Shown here one piece after another: positions 12,354 to 23,059 of a stretch of 64,000 bases of DNA. Made by a program: the position numbers and the translations under genes. Positions within the stretch are counted from its first letter, which is position 1, and each line of letters opens with the position of its first letter. Source of the stretch: Xiphydria camelus (taxonomy: Eukaryota > Arthropoda > Insecta > Hymenoptera > Xiphydriidae). A model generated the notes under the pieces. That model searched no databases. It saw only the letters and a list, made by a program, of their open reading frames with translations, and was not told where the DNA came from. Where the stretch lies: the NCBI GenBank assembly GCA_963678675.1, contig OY783194.1, forward strand, positions 29,366,278-29,430,277, read 5' to 3'.

Positions 12354-12767
12354 CGTGGGAAATGCTTTTCGTGGACGAAATATTTTTCGTTAACGGATGT
12401 AAAATTTCGTCGATCGCTTTACTTAACGATTCGAATATCCCTACCAAGATAGATCTCGTCAACGAAATTAATTTTCTCACGCGAAAAATGTGTTTACATC
12501 CCTTATAGCGACGTCTTCTTTTTAGAATATCGTTTAATCACTTAGCAACGACCCGTCGCATCGGCCCACCACCTCGTCATGCAACTCACCGGCATACAAA
12601 TACCAAACAACATTCGTTGACGAAAACAGCGAGAACGACGAATGACAATTTCGTCAACGAAAAAATTAATTTCGTTAACGAAGGAGTTTCGCATGGGAAA
12701 AAATTCCGTGTACAAAATTTCTCAAACGAAATAATAATTCCGTTCACGCGAAATCGTTTCTCACGTG
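12354..12767. mobile_element. palindromic element with repeated TTCGTTAACGAA words
   Basis: Left CGTGGGAAATGCTTTTCGTG, right complement CGTGAGAAACGATTTCGCGT. Inside, TCGTCAACGAAATTAATTTT (from 12456) is mirrored by AAAATTAATTTCGTTAACGA (from 12661). The 10-12 bp TCGT(T/C)AACGA word recurs at about 12388, 12457, 12614, 12651 and 12672. Confidence 0.65.
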
Positions 12768-13310
12768 TCGAGAATTGCCCCCCTGGACGCTCGCTATTGG
12801 CGCGAACGGATATCGCGGCCCGGCGGCGCCCGGCATGGAAAACGCGCACAGAGAGCCGTTGTACCGAGTAGGTGTACAAAGTACGAGTATATGTACACTC
12901 TGAGCGCCGAAAAATGGCCAAGAGCCGGTCGATGAATGGGAATGCGAGTGGCGGTAATAAACATAAGCCCTGGTAATCAAATAGGCTCGGTGCACGTGCC
13001 GCGGGCGCCGACCGGGGGTTCGTGTGGTGGCGTCGTTGTTAGCCCAGTTAGCCGACATCCGCGCTTTTGATGCTAAGCTGATCACGCGCGGGCTGCAGCG
13101 AGAGCCACCGCCGCCGCCCCGGCGTTCGACCCTATTTGCGCGCCGGATGGACTTTGGAACTTTTAACTTCGCGCTAAAGAGCCCCGATCGTCGTTAAATG
13201 TTTGGTTTTCGCGCGCGTCGGGATTTAAATGCACCGCAATCGCAGTACTTAAATGTAATTTGAAATACCTACGGCGAAATAAATGTTTCTTTAGGAGGAG
13301 GAAATATGTG
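12768..13310. other. non-coding, unique-looking block
   Basis: Non-repetitive with AATGGGAATGCGAGTGGC, GGTAATCAAATAGGCTCGG and CTTTTGATGCTAAGC, the texture of a conserved enhancer. Conservation cannot be judged here. Confidence 0.3.
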
Positions 13311-13625
13311 TTAATTATTAAGATGTTTATTTCGTTCAAATGATTGCCTCAAAGGATCTAATTATACTAAACAAATATTGCAATAGTTAATGAATATTTA
13401 CCTGATCCGTTGAGCATTCCTGATTCACGGCATGCGTCAAGTTAAACATGCCTTAAATTTTCTTAATTTTTACGTTAAATTATTGGAAATAATTTGTTAC
13501 TACTGTAAATGGCAAGTAAAATGCATCAAATTTAGATCACGCTATGATAAGAATACAACTAGGGCGATAAATTTAAGCAAAATTTTATTTACCAAATCAC
13601 AGTAATATACCTATCAAATTCAGTA
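13311..13625. repeat. two abutting dispersed repeats
   Basis: 13311-13408 (GTGTTAATTATTAAGATGTT ... ATATTGCAATAGTTAATGAA) matches the complement of 29938-30045. 13415-13625 (GCATTCCTGATTCACGGCAT ... ACCAAATCACAGTAA) matches 6682-6900. Confidence 0.65.
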
Positions 13626-15143
13626 TTATTTTCGTAATATAATTTCATTATTCAATTACATAAACAAAGAAGAACTCATTTTTATGAGTTGCTACACCGA
13701 GTAATATAGGGTTTCCAAGTTTCCGTAAAATTTGCATCATATTTCTGGCTGCACACATAATCTCTCCAACGAAACATCCCATAATTAAGTGTATATATCA
13801 ACCAGTCATCGCTTGATCAATTCGTAACGCCCTCAAAGAAATCATGGACACCCACAGCGCTGCATCCTAAACGGGATAAATCGCGCGCGCCCTCGAAACT
13901 CCGCCCCATCGCGATCGATATATCGCGCGTATTAACGAGCGCTCGCGAAAATAATTTCGATCGTGCCTCTAATCCAGATTTCGGTGCGTTCCGGCGCGCC
14001 GCGTATGCACAACTTCCGCGGGTAAATATAGGCGGCTGCACTCGTCGATGTCAATTAGCGACCGAATAGGGACGAGAGAGTAGAGCGAGCAGATATACCT
14101 ACACCGATGACGCAGTAACCACCGCGCATGATAAATATACGTATATCTGTGGCGACGTATATAAATACGAACTGCGAGGGTGCATCGAAGCGGAGAGCGC
14201 GAGGCTATATCTAGATAACCACTTGTAAAGCGAACCGGCGCTTTTCTACCTAGACGCGCGTTGATGCGCGCGCGCGTGTGTAGTAGTGAGTACGTAGCCT
14301 TCCTATCTCTCGTGGCAGGAGTCCTTGGCTCCCGTGGCGAGTCGAAGGGTAGTTTGGGGGGTCGGCGCGGGGGAGGGACGGCAGTATCTCCGGACGGGAA
14401 GGGGGCGAGGGTTGGCGGGGGTCGCGGGGGCGAACGGGGGTTGTAAGCGGCTTACGCCCGCCGAGCGAAGAGCGACTCCTCGCTAATTATTTATAGGACC
14501 CTCTCCTGCGCTCTCTCCGTGCGGGAGATCCTTCATAGAGACAGAGAGAGAGTGAGAGGGGGGGGAGGGGGCGAGAGACGCGGAGAGAAAGGAAAAGAGA
14601 GGAAGTGAGAGAGACGCGGGAGGACGACGATACCTCCGCGTGTCTCTCTATACACTTCTCCTAACTCTTTCATGAAACAGAAAGGTCGTCGTTGCGCAGG
14701 TAGGACGCTATAGGGGTTTATACCTACTGTCCACGTTGATACCGTTGGACGGGACGGTTGCCGTGAGTAACTTATGCGTCCTACCGCTGCGGCGGGGAGA
14801 AAGGACGAGAGCGTGTTCTCCAGGATCGTCGGACGTCGAGTGTAATGTGGTCCGGAGTTCTCTCTAAATAAGCATTCGCGTTGGTATCGGTAAGTACATT
14901 GGCTTTATGCGCCGTAAGTATTGCAAGGATTTCTGAGCTCGTTGGCGTTTGGAGACGTAGGTTAAACCGGACGACGAAGTTCTTGATGTCTGCGGTTTTG
15001 CTTACTTGAGCTACTCGATACGCGTCGTAATATTACGACGTGTACAATGATTTTTGAGAGATCGTCTTTGTATTTATAATGAAACACGTAGACGTATCTA
15101 TTAAATTTTGAAAGTATACGCGTCGAATGTATATTTTCCTTGT
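13626..15143. other. non-coding; GC- and GA-rich from 14.2 to 14.65 kb
   Basis: G-rich (14.34-14.44) and GA-rich tracts. GGTAAGTACATTGG at about 14.89 kb resembles a + strand donor, without supporting exon. Confidence 0.4.
14531..14640. repeat. purine-rich GA tract
   Basis: GAGA-rich with a G run; many GAGAG words, the core bound by GAGA factor in insects. Just downstream of a G-rich block (14.34-14.44 kb). Confidence 0.8.
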
Positions 15144-15605
15144 CCAGGCGGAAAAGTTCTATATAATCTGTATACAGTGCATATTATGTAGATTTGGTCG
15201 TATATGAATTATAATATATGATTTCTATACCATATGAGGCTAAACTTACTCGCCAGGAAAGAAACTTCAATCACTATTATCTCATTACCTATGAGCTGTT
15301 GGCTCATATTCGTGTAATACTTTTTCGAAGATTACATTTCAATCTACGATAAAGTCTTATATCGATATAGGCCAAAAATTCATAAATAATAAGATAATAG
15401 TGTTTGAAGTTTCTTTCCTGGCGAGTAAGTTTAGCCTCACACGGTATATTAACCATATAAGATCTATATTTAGATTTTTGAATGTTTGTACAATCTATAT
15501 ATAGTCCGTATATGGTTAATATATTATAGAAATCACATATAATCCATCTATGACGAAATCCACTTATGGATCATATACGAAATATATCAAAACTTTCCCG
15601 CCTGG
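15144..15605. mobile_element. CCAGGCGG-family MITE, interrupted
   Basis: Left CCAGGCGGAAAAGTTCTATA, right end complementary (CTTTCCCGCCTGG). The interior carries inverted TGGATTATATATGATTTC / complement blocks. It is split by a second element at 15229-15446. Confidence 0.85.
15229..15446. mobile_element. ACCATAYGAGGC-family MITE, nested
   Basis: Long TIRs beginning ACCATATGAGGCTAAACTTA, continuing with CTCGCCAGGAAAGAAACTTC and CACTATTATCTCATTA. It is inserted in the CCAGGCGG element, so it is younger than it. It is homologous along its length to 6901-7124. Confidence 0.88.
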
Positions 15606-16399
15606 GATAAGTAAAGTCGCCTGCACAGTTCGTCCTTCGATCCCAGTCGGGAGTCGATCATAGATACATCGTTGCACCTGCTAGTGCATCGACTGCACCC
15701 GGATGCAGTTGCGTGAACAGAAGCGATGCGTTATTCATTCCTCTTCCTTTTTAGGGGTGCTGCACGCGTACACTTACGCAGGTATACGCGTCGATCGGTC
15801 CGGCGAAGAAGACAAAGTGGGAGAGTGAGTGATAGAGAGGGAGAAAGAGAGATCACGTGTGTGCGCCCATCCAGAACGGAAGCCAGCGGTCCATTTTTTA
15901 GGATTACGTATAGCTGCTCCGCGTATAGCCCGCGGGAGATGAAGGAGGGGATAGTGGCAAGGGACGGGGAATGTTTGGACAGAGGGAGCTCAACAATGCA
16001 TTCGCGCCCCTTGACTTCCTGGCGGAGCTTCTGATCTCGCTCGCGCTACGGACGGAAATTGGGACGCATCCGCCGTCTCCTTCGATACGTTTCTCGATAA
16101 ATGCGCTAATATTTCAAGCCCATTCTTACGAGAACACCGTGACCATCTTTGCTGATTAAAAAATAGTTAAGTTAATTTTAATAGGAAATTAAAAGTAATC
16201 GAGAAAAATCATCGAGTCTTCGCGAAGGATTTATCCAAAGAATCGATCACACTTCTCGAAGACGTCTATCTGTCGATTAAATGATCATGGATGGTGTGTG
16301 CTGTATCGATCTATTCTCCTATATTTTTGTCATTACAAGCAAAGAAGATACTGGAGGGAAAAGATAAGAAAATTAAATACCGGTATTTTGGTACTTGCG
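15606..16399. other. non-coding
   Basis: Mixed GC, a GA-rich patch at 15.82-15.86 kb, no gene features. Confidence 0.45.
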
Positions 16400-16610
16400 T
16401 CGTAACAAAAATAAATTTTAAATTTAATTCGATTACAGATGAAACTTTTATCCGACGCGTGATTATGAAAATTAATATATTCTCTTGCGAAATTTGTATT
16501 CAATTTAATATAATTGTGTATAAAGCTCAACACATATTTAGTATCAACTACATAAAGGTATGTATTAATTCTTGCAATTACGTTCTGAATGAAAGCTTTT
16601 CTCACGATTT
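16400..16610. mobile_element. AT-rich long-TIR element, partial
   Basis: Contains CTTTTATCCGACGCGTGATT, ATGAAAATTAATATATTC and GAAATTTGTATTCAATTTAA. The ends are not clear. Confidence 0.5.
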
Positions 16611-16704
16611 ATATACTAGGGAAATTGGTCACGCAAATCGATATGCGTTTTTTTTCCAACCTTTTTCCTCCCTATCACGTGTTTCGAAGGGGAATCTTCC
16701 TTAA

Positions 16705-17289
16705 CACGTTCGCTGCCGCCTGTATCATTTAGGATACACCGGATAGTGCTTTCCACAGGCCGCGTGTATCCTAAATGATACACGGACTATTTTTCAGTCT
16801 AAGTAGCGGGGTGTATTTATTTTAACACACCGCCCGTAAGAAATACATTACGTTGGGGTTTCTGCGGCCTGGCACTATAGAAAGGAACTTAAAGTTTTGG
16901 CCTGGGATGTTGTTATGAGAACCAATAATAAAATACATAAAGACATTGAAGAAATGCATTCCCCTCACGCACTGACGGAATTTCTGTGTCGCTTGCAAAT
17001 TTTCATACCGTCGCTAAAAAAGTTTCACTTCAAAAAGAACTGGTAAAATAATGGTGTATCATATAACTAATACACTCGGCCTGGAGTAACAAAATACTTA
17101 TTGTTCGGCGAGTGTATCATTTATGATACACCAAAAAAAATAAACAAAAACCACAAAATACCAAAAACTATTGTATAAGGTGTTTAGCCATACCAAATAT
17201 GGGAAATGCTTGCAAAATATATCTTATTGGTGAAAATTATTTTGGCCTGTGAGGTCAGATTTCCAAATTTTTACTCGGCAGCGAACGTG
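16705..17289. mobile_element. piggyBac-type non-autonomous element (585 bp)
   Basis: Flanked on both sides by TTAA (16701-16704 and 17290-17293). It has a perfect 14-bp TIR, CACGTTCGCTGCCG at the left and its reverse complement at the right. Internal inverted copies of GTGTATCATTTAGGATACAC-like sequence lie near the left end and again at about 17.11 kb. There is no transposase frame, so it would depend on an enzyme elsewhere. Confidence 0.88.
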
Positions 17290-18009
17290 TTAAAGCCAAT
17301 TATAATACGTAACTTCGTGAAAGGTATACAGCGTAACGCGCTTTGCCTGGACAGCATCGCGAGTAACAGTATGTATATCGACTCTCGCAAAGATAACTCA
17401 AAGAAGCTGGAAGGGCCCTGGCGTTCCGACGCAAAGAGTACACCCACACCGGCGCGAAAACGGCGAACCCCGAAGAAAAAGACGCGCGCACGGAGCGATA
17501 TGACGCGCGGGGGACAGCCGCGCGGAGGAGTGGAGAAACGCGCGCGGCTACGAAACACCGGAGGGAGAAGATCAAAGCGAAGAAGAGAGAGACACCGTAC
17601 CCCCCCCCCCCGTTTTCGACGTGGGTCTCTCCTTGGCCAGCCCGGCGATTTTTCAATCGAATTTGTTACCGCGCGGGACGAGTTATTCGATTTCCAAGTT
17701 TAAACCGGTCGCTTACGGGGCATTAAACGATCGCGGCCAAAGTGGGATCGCGAAATCTAGTTAAGGGAGCTCAGGGAGTCCATTCTTTGATCGTACCGCT
17801 TCGTTAGGAATATTGGCAATCGCGGAAGAACGCTGCGACGCGCGCCCTTCTTTCTCTTTCTTTATCTTTCTCTCTCGTCTCTCATCACGGCAAAAGAGAC
17901 GCGCTTATGAATTCTTCGCGTCGAGTCGTCACGTTTTAGTTAATCGACGAGGCACTTTGTCCCCCTCTTTCTCTCTCTTAACCTGTTTTATGCACTACAT
18001 ATAAGGAAA
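17290..18009. other. non-coding after the piggyBac-type element
   Basis: Lys/Arg-rich short frames and a C run near 17.60 kb; nothing recognisable. Confidence 0.45.
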
Positions 18010-18460
18010 ACGCGTGGTAAGTTTAATATTAAATACAAAGCTTTTATCCAACATGTAATTATTATTTATGGAAATTAATATACTTCTTGTGACAAATTTC
18101 AATTAGATATTGAATTTTATATACACAGAGAAAAAGAATTAGTTGAATCTACTGAAAATACTTACAGGGTCGCAATAAGTAATTATTTCTTCACATCAAT
18201 AAAATCGTTTAATATACAACGATTAAATATCTCTTCCTTGCAATCACATAGAATAGTACGTGATTGTGAGAAAGAAATATCTACTTATATATAATATATA
18301 TATTATATATAATATATATATATATGAAAAAAGATCAAATTGATGTAAATAAATAATTACTTACGACCCTGAGAGTAACCATTAATAGATTCAACTAATT
18401 CTTTTTCTCTGTGTACGGTTATATAATATCAAATAAGTTAAATACAAATTTTACTCAGAT
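18010..18460. mobile_element. AT-rich long-TIR element, interrupted
   Basis: The left part has AGCTTTTATCCAACATGTAA and GGAAATTAATATACTTC. The right part resumes after 18414 with GTTATATAATATCAAATAAG. Split by the element at 18123-18414. Confidence 0.5.
18123..18414. mobile_element. ACACAGAGAAAAAGAATTAG palindromic element
   Basis: TIR ACACAGAGAAAAAGAATTAG then TTGAATC, with a complementary right end. Inner inverted ATAATTACTTACGACCCT / AGGGTCGCAATAAGTAATTA, and an (AT)n centre at 18290-18327. Nested in an AT-rich element. Confidence 0.85.
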
Positions 18461-20268
18461 TGCGTATCGATAATTAATTAATTTTAATTCCTCACTAAAC
18501 ATTCTTTCCGACAAATATAGCTCAACTATAACCAAGCAGTCTTCCTTCCTCTCCACGAAAGCGCTTAGCAAGGACTCGCCTCCAACGTTCGACGACGCCT
18601 TCCGTGATCTTCTTCATCCCGGCGCGAGCCGAACGCTCGTTCGCGCGACGTCCATCCTCTCTCTCTCCGACGACTGCCAGAGACGCGTGCATCCGGCGGA
18701 TGCGACGGGAGTGCTGCTGCGCGGGGATGCGAGTATCGAGTCGGCGTAAGCATAAGCAGGGAGGCAGGCAAACGCGGGAAAAGGGGTAGCGCGTTGCAAG
18801 GATAGGTAGGTAAGTCCGGGCTTAGCCCGGTGACACAGTGAGCGGAACCGAGCCACGAGCTTACGGCGGCTCCGAGTTGTTATAATGGGATCCGGCTAAA
18901 CGCAAGCCGATTTCAACTCTTCGTCGCTGCACTCGGCCAAGTTCAAGGCCATTGTCTTTCGCGCGCATCGACGACTGCACGGTGCGTGCGGAGAGCGGCG
19001 TCGAAGCGCCCCCGTCGAAAAGATCGAGAGGCGGGTCACATCGCGCGATGGAAAAGCTCGCCTTCGTTAGCCGTACTGGCGCTTATCCTCGCGCGGCTTT
19101 TGTTCCGCGTTGCCGGGTGATGGCTTCCGCTCGAAGAAGTGCTTTCTTCTGGCAGCGATTACGCGGAGATGGTATTACTTTAGCGCGAGAAAAGGCGGTC
19201 GATTGTATCTATATTCCGCTGATAAGGAAGTTTCGCAATATACAGTGTACTCGTCGTAATATGAAGTGGATTTTTTTCGGAATGAAAGATTGAACCACAC
19301 TGATAAAAAAAATGCAGTTTAATCAATGAAATGTTGCCAACTGTGACTCTTTTTTAGTTGGCTCGTATGATATTCTTAGCGAATCGATCATCACTTCGTC
19401 GATTCGATAAAACGCTGTGTCGATTCGATAAAAATATCAATTGAAAAAGAGTCAGTTGGCAATATTTCGTTGATTCATTTGCATCTTTTTATCAGTGTAA
19501 TGTTGGGTATACCAATCCGTATTTGACAGTACTGAAGCAGTAATTTCTCAAGTACCGAAGCGAGAAATCCGACCGCGAATAAATTGTAATTTCGTTACAA
19601 AGAAAATTGTTCCTTTATATGTATGCTATTTTTCGAGGGGATATGTATAATGAAACACGTCTCAGAAGGACATAATCTCTCGACCTCTCGACGCGAGATG
19701 TTTCCGACGTCGATATACACCATCCATCGACTCTACAAAATGAACGAAGTAGATGTTTGGCATACACAGTACAGGAGGCGAGCGATTTTCTATGCCTCGT
19801 TAATTCGATGAGGTAGAAAGCACGCCGGATTACGTCGTCAAAAGGTAGACGGGTACTGGATCTGTCCAATTAGCCCGGCGCTCTGGCCACCGCGTGGGGG
19901 TCCTTTGTTGTGATCTTTAGGCTATTTAGATATGTTCGCGCCACCCTCGAACCGTGCACGATGGGGCTGAACACCTGTGGTGGTTTAATGACCCGTTGCG
20001 GACTTTGAAGATCAACTATAGCTCCGGCGATCGTATCGACTATAACTCGGCGGCTCCTTGTACCCATTGCGCTATCGCGTCGCTAAAGCCTCTATAACTT
20101 TATACAAACAGCGGCTTATTATTTAGCGAGAAATTGGACTTTTAAAAGTCCCGCTTCATCTCGACAGACTCTGCTGTACAAGAGCCAGATTCGAGTCGTC
20201 GATAGATCTGATTTAACCGATATATTAACGAACTACTGATAATTGATATAAAAAAGGAGCCACGCTAT
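18461..20268. other. non-coding around the 19.3-kb MITE
   Basis: 18.55-19.2 kb is CpG-rich; 19.86-20.15 kb is unique-looking with CCTTTGTTGTGATCTTTAGG (Sox/TCF-like words) and repeated CTATTTAG/CTATAAC words. Confidence 0.35.
19298..19497. mobile_element. CACTGATAAAAA palindromic MITE
   Basis: TIR CACTGATAAAAAAAATGCA, right complementary (TGCATCTTTTTATCAGTG). Symmetric AATCAATGAAATGTTGCC / GGCAATATTTCGTTGATT and ACTCTTTTTTAG / AAAAGAGTCAG, around direct copies of GTCGATTCGATAAAA. Confidence 0.85.
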
Positions 20269-20521
20269 GCGGAGAACAATAATTAATCGGATCTACTAAA
20301 AATTACTTGCGGTGTCGCAAATAATTATTCATTTAGATCGATTAGATCTTTTTTCATTTTAATTCGATATTTCTTCCTTCCTATCACATACTATTTCATA
20401 TGATTGTAAGGAAGAGATATTAAATTGGTGTAATAAAAAATTGTATCGATGTAATGGAATAATTACTTGCGACCCCGAAATTAATTTCCAGTAAGTCTAA
20501 CTAATTGTTTCTCTCTGTGTA
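20269..20521. mobile_element. second copy of the AGAGAAAAAGAATTAG family
   Basis: Left GCGGAGAACAATAATTAATC, right AACTAATTGTTTCTCTCTGT. It shares GGTGTCGCAAATAATTATT and its complement with the copy at 18.1 kb. More diverged at the left end. Confidence 0.7.
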
Positions 20522-21062
20522 CAGTGTACTCTTCGTTATATCCATATATTGCGAAGAAAGAAAAAAAACGTTCGACGTTCGGAGTTAAAAATTGCATCTC
20601 GGTACACGACCCTCGTCGAAAACATCGGTTTAACCCGATTTAATTCGTAATGCTCGTAATCCAGACTCGCGAGTTGTTCCAAGGGATGAGTTTCCTCCCT
20701 ATTTAATCCGAGAAGCCCCTCTCGGGAGAGGCAACGCATTAACAGTCGATAATAGGAAACCAATGAGTCACGCCGAATGGAGAGGAGCGATCGTATTCGT
20801 CTCCTCCGCTCTCCGATCATACCTAGGTGCTTTGATTCCGTCCAAGTGGACTTGGAAGTCTCAGCTTCGATCGCTGAAGTGGAAAGCGAGAGAGAGAGAG
20901 GCGCTTTATCTTTATTCCACAAAATTCTCGCGTATCCATAACGATGCAATTTATGTATATTAACGAGAAGCTCTAGCCTTGATCCTAAGTATCAGCTTCG
21001 TCGCGGTATATCATTCTTCAATAATATCAGGCAACGAATCAACTGATAGATAAATATTATGC
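20522..21062. other. non-coding
   Basis: No gene; ordinary mixed sequence with a short GA run near 20.89 kb. Confidence 0.45.
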
Positions 21063-21293
21063 CACACAAAAAAAATAAATCGCAGAATTTGCAAAGTTTG
21101 TGATCAATTTCGAGATAAAGCCAATTTATCGTTACGACGGCTACAATTTTAGTAAAAATTACGGCAACGCTTGCAACTTATACAAGTTTTACTATAATTT
21201 TTACTAAAATTATGATTATCGTAACAATAAATTAGCCTTGTTCCGAAATTTACCGCAAACTTTGTAAATGGTACGATTTATTTTTTCCCGTGC
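21063..21293. mobile_element. CACGGAAAAAAATAAATYG-family palindromic MITE
   Basis: Symmetric AATTTATCGTTACGACGGCT / ATTATCGTAACAATAAATT arms and GCTTGCAACTTATACAAG at the centre. Ends CACACAAAAAAAATAAATCG and complement. Three copies in the window. Confidence 0.85.
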
Positions 21294-21405
21294 AGACGAC
21301 AACATTTCATCAATGATGTGGGTATAATTAACTTTTTTTAGCAGGCGGTATTAATTAACAAATGCCGACAGCGTAAACTCACCTCGATACAAGACGAAAA
21401 ACTCT

Positions 21406-21975
21406 TTTTGTCACTCAGTGTCAAATACTCGGTTTCATGGGCGTCCTCGACGCATGTGAAATCATCTTTCACACACCAATTCGTGAAAAGTTGCTCAGTG
21501 CGTGAAATAACCTGCGCAGTGCGTGAAATCGTCAATCTCGTATTTGACACTTAGTGACAAAAAATAGAATTCGTTATTCGGTTGTTTCGCGCCGTTCTAA
21601 CGAGTGTGATTGCCGGACTCGCTTCGCTCGTGCGGCAAACTTCACACTCGTTAGAAACAGCGCTTCACGCCCTAATAACGAAAATAACTATTTTGTCACT
21701 CAGTGTCAAATACTCGGTTTCATGATCGTCCTCGATGCATGTGAAATCATCTTTCACACACCAATTCGTGAAAAGTTGCGCAGTGCGTGAAATATCCTGC
21801 GCAGTGCGTGAAATCGTCAACCTCGTATTTGACACTTAGTGACAAAAAATAAAATTCGTTATTCGGTTGTTTCGCGCCGTTCTAACGAGTGTGATTGCCG
21901 TACTCGCTTCGCTCGTGCGGCAAACTTCACACTCGTTAAAAACAGCGCTTCACGCCCTAATAACGAAAATAACTA
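21406..21975. repeat. 285-bp tandem duplication made of two hairpins
   Basis: Units 21406-21690 and 21691-21975 differ at only a handful of bases. Each unit contains a palindrome closed by TGTCACTCAGTGTCAAATAC / GTATTTGACACTTAGTGACA and a second one closed by ATTCGTTATT / AATAACGAA with AACGAGTGTGA / TCACACTCGTT stems. Confidence 0.92.
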
Positions 21976-22599
21976 TTTCCAGTCGAAAATGACGCGTACG
22001 CGGTACACATTTTGAGATTCTCATGAAAAGTTAATTAATATTCCATTTCATTTTCAATTGCGCAGCTAGTTCACAGCTTCAACTGATTAATTACTGTCAT
22101 TGCTAACTGTAAATAATGTCGCCAAATCTACGTTAATATTATTACTCCCAATAATATCACGGCTGCAACTGCCATGTGTTTTCGTTTAATTTGATGGTCC
22201 GTACGCGGCAATTGATACCGTCCGTTTGACTGTACCACAGTGGCAACGTTAATTAATTTCGAATACATTAACCGAATTGCAGCCCGCGGCACTTTGAGAA
22301 TAATCCCCTAGCTTTTATTAGCGAAGCGCTCATCCCGGCTAAGACCGTTGTGTGTCGCGAACGCAAGAAATGAAGTGGAACATTAAAGCTGCACTCTCTC
22401 GGGGGAAAAAATTGTGAAGTAATAACTGGACGGGGAGTTTTTTTTAATTTCCCGGGTAGAAGCTTCATTCGCTTCTACCTAGAATTTTACGTAATTGACC
22501 TTTTTCCATCGTCGACGTTACAACCCCCGGACAAATCAGTCGCCTTTACGTCGTTTGTGTCACTCCAAGGCTTCGTTGTTAAATAAATACACTCTACTC
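21976..22599. other. unique-looking non-coding block
   Basis: ATTA-rich with a TAATCCC word at 22301; candidate enhancer 3' of otd. Confidence 0.3.
22301..22307. promoter_or_regulatory. TAATCCC motif in a unique-looking block 3' of otd
   Basis: Optimal K50 core (GGGATTA in complement) within 22.14-22.42 kb, a stretch free of the repeats around it and rich in homeodomain-like ATTA words. Confidence 0.25.
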
Positions 22600-22880
22600 G
22601 CGCGCTACATATAACCATTCGAGCTTCTCATAAAAAAATATTAATATTTTTTAATTCAATTTGTAATCTATATAAATATTTAATGTAACACGAAAGAGAA
22701 AATGTCAAAAAAAAATAATTATTCACAGAATTATAAGCGCATTTCTCTCTAAAATTTTTTGACGTCATCGAAACGCAAGAGAGACGCACTTATACCAAGC
22801 AACGAGTGCGAGAAAAATAGGCTTACAACACGATGACGTAGCTGCACTTCTAAATGTCCCTTTTAAGCTCAAATAATCTT
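22600..22880 (-). repeat. dispersed CTCGCACTCGTTGC repeat, reverse copy
   Basis: Complement of the 4.2-kb copy: AAAATAATTATTC, GACGCACTTATACCAAGCAA, CGAGTGCGAGA, CTGCACTTCTAAATGTC. Contains TGACGTCATCG. Confidence 0.75.
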
Positions 22881-23059
22881 CAATTTAAGAAAATTTATGA
22901 GAAAATCAAATTATACACGAATTTACCGGGTGGCTGATTCGATGCAGGAGCTCCGACGACGGAATCAGGAGGACGACACCGCTGAAAATGTCGCGAGAAA
23001 GAGAGGAGATCTCCAAAGAGAAAACTGCGTGTGACTTGTTATTAATAATATGCGATTTT

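Noticed and set aside
11836..12393. 185-codon frame on +
   Set aside because: Runs through a TIR element (11927-12086) and part of another, so it is not a host gene.
18290..18327. CRISPR or satellite array in the AT repeat
   Set aside because: Simple (AT)n centre of a palindromic MITE; no spacer-repeat pattern.
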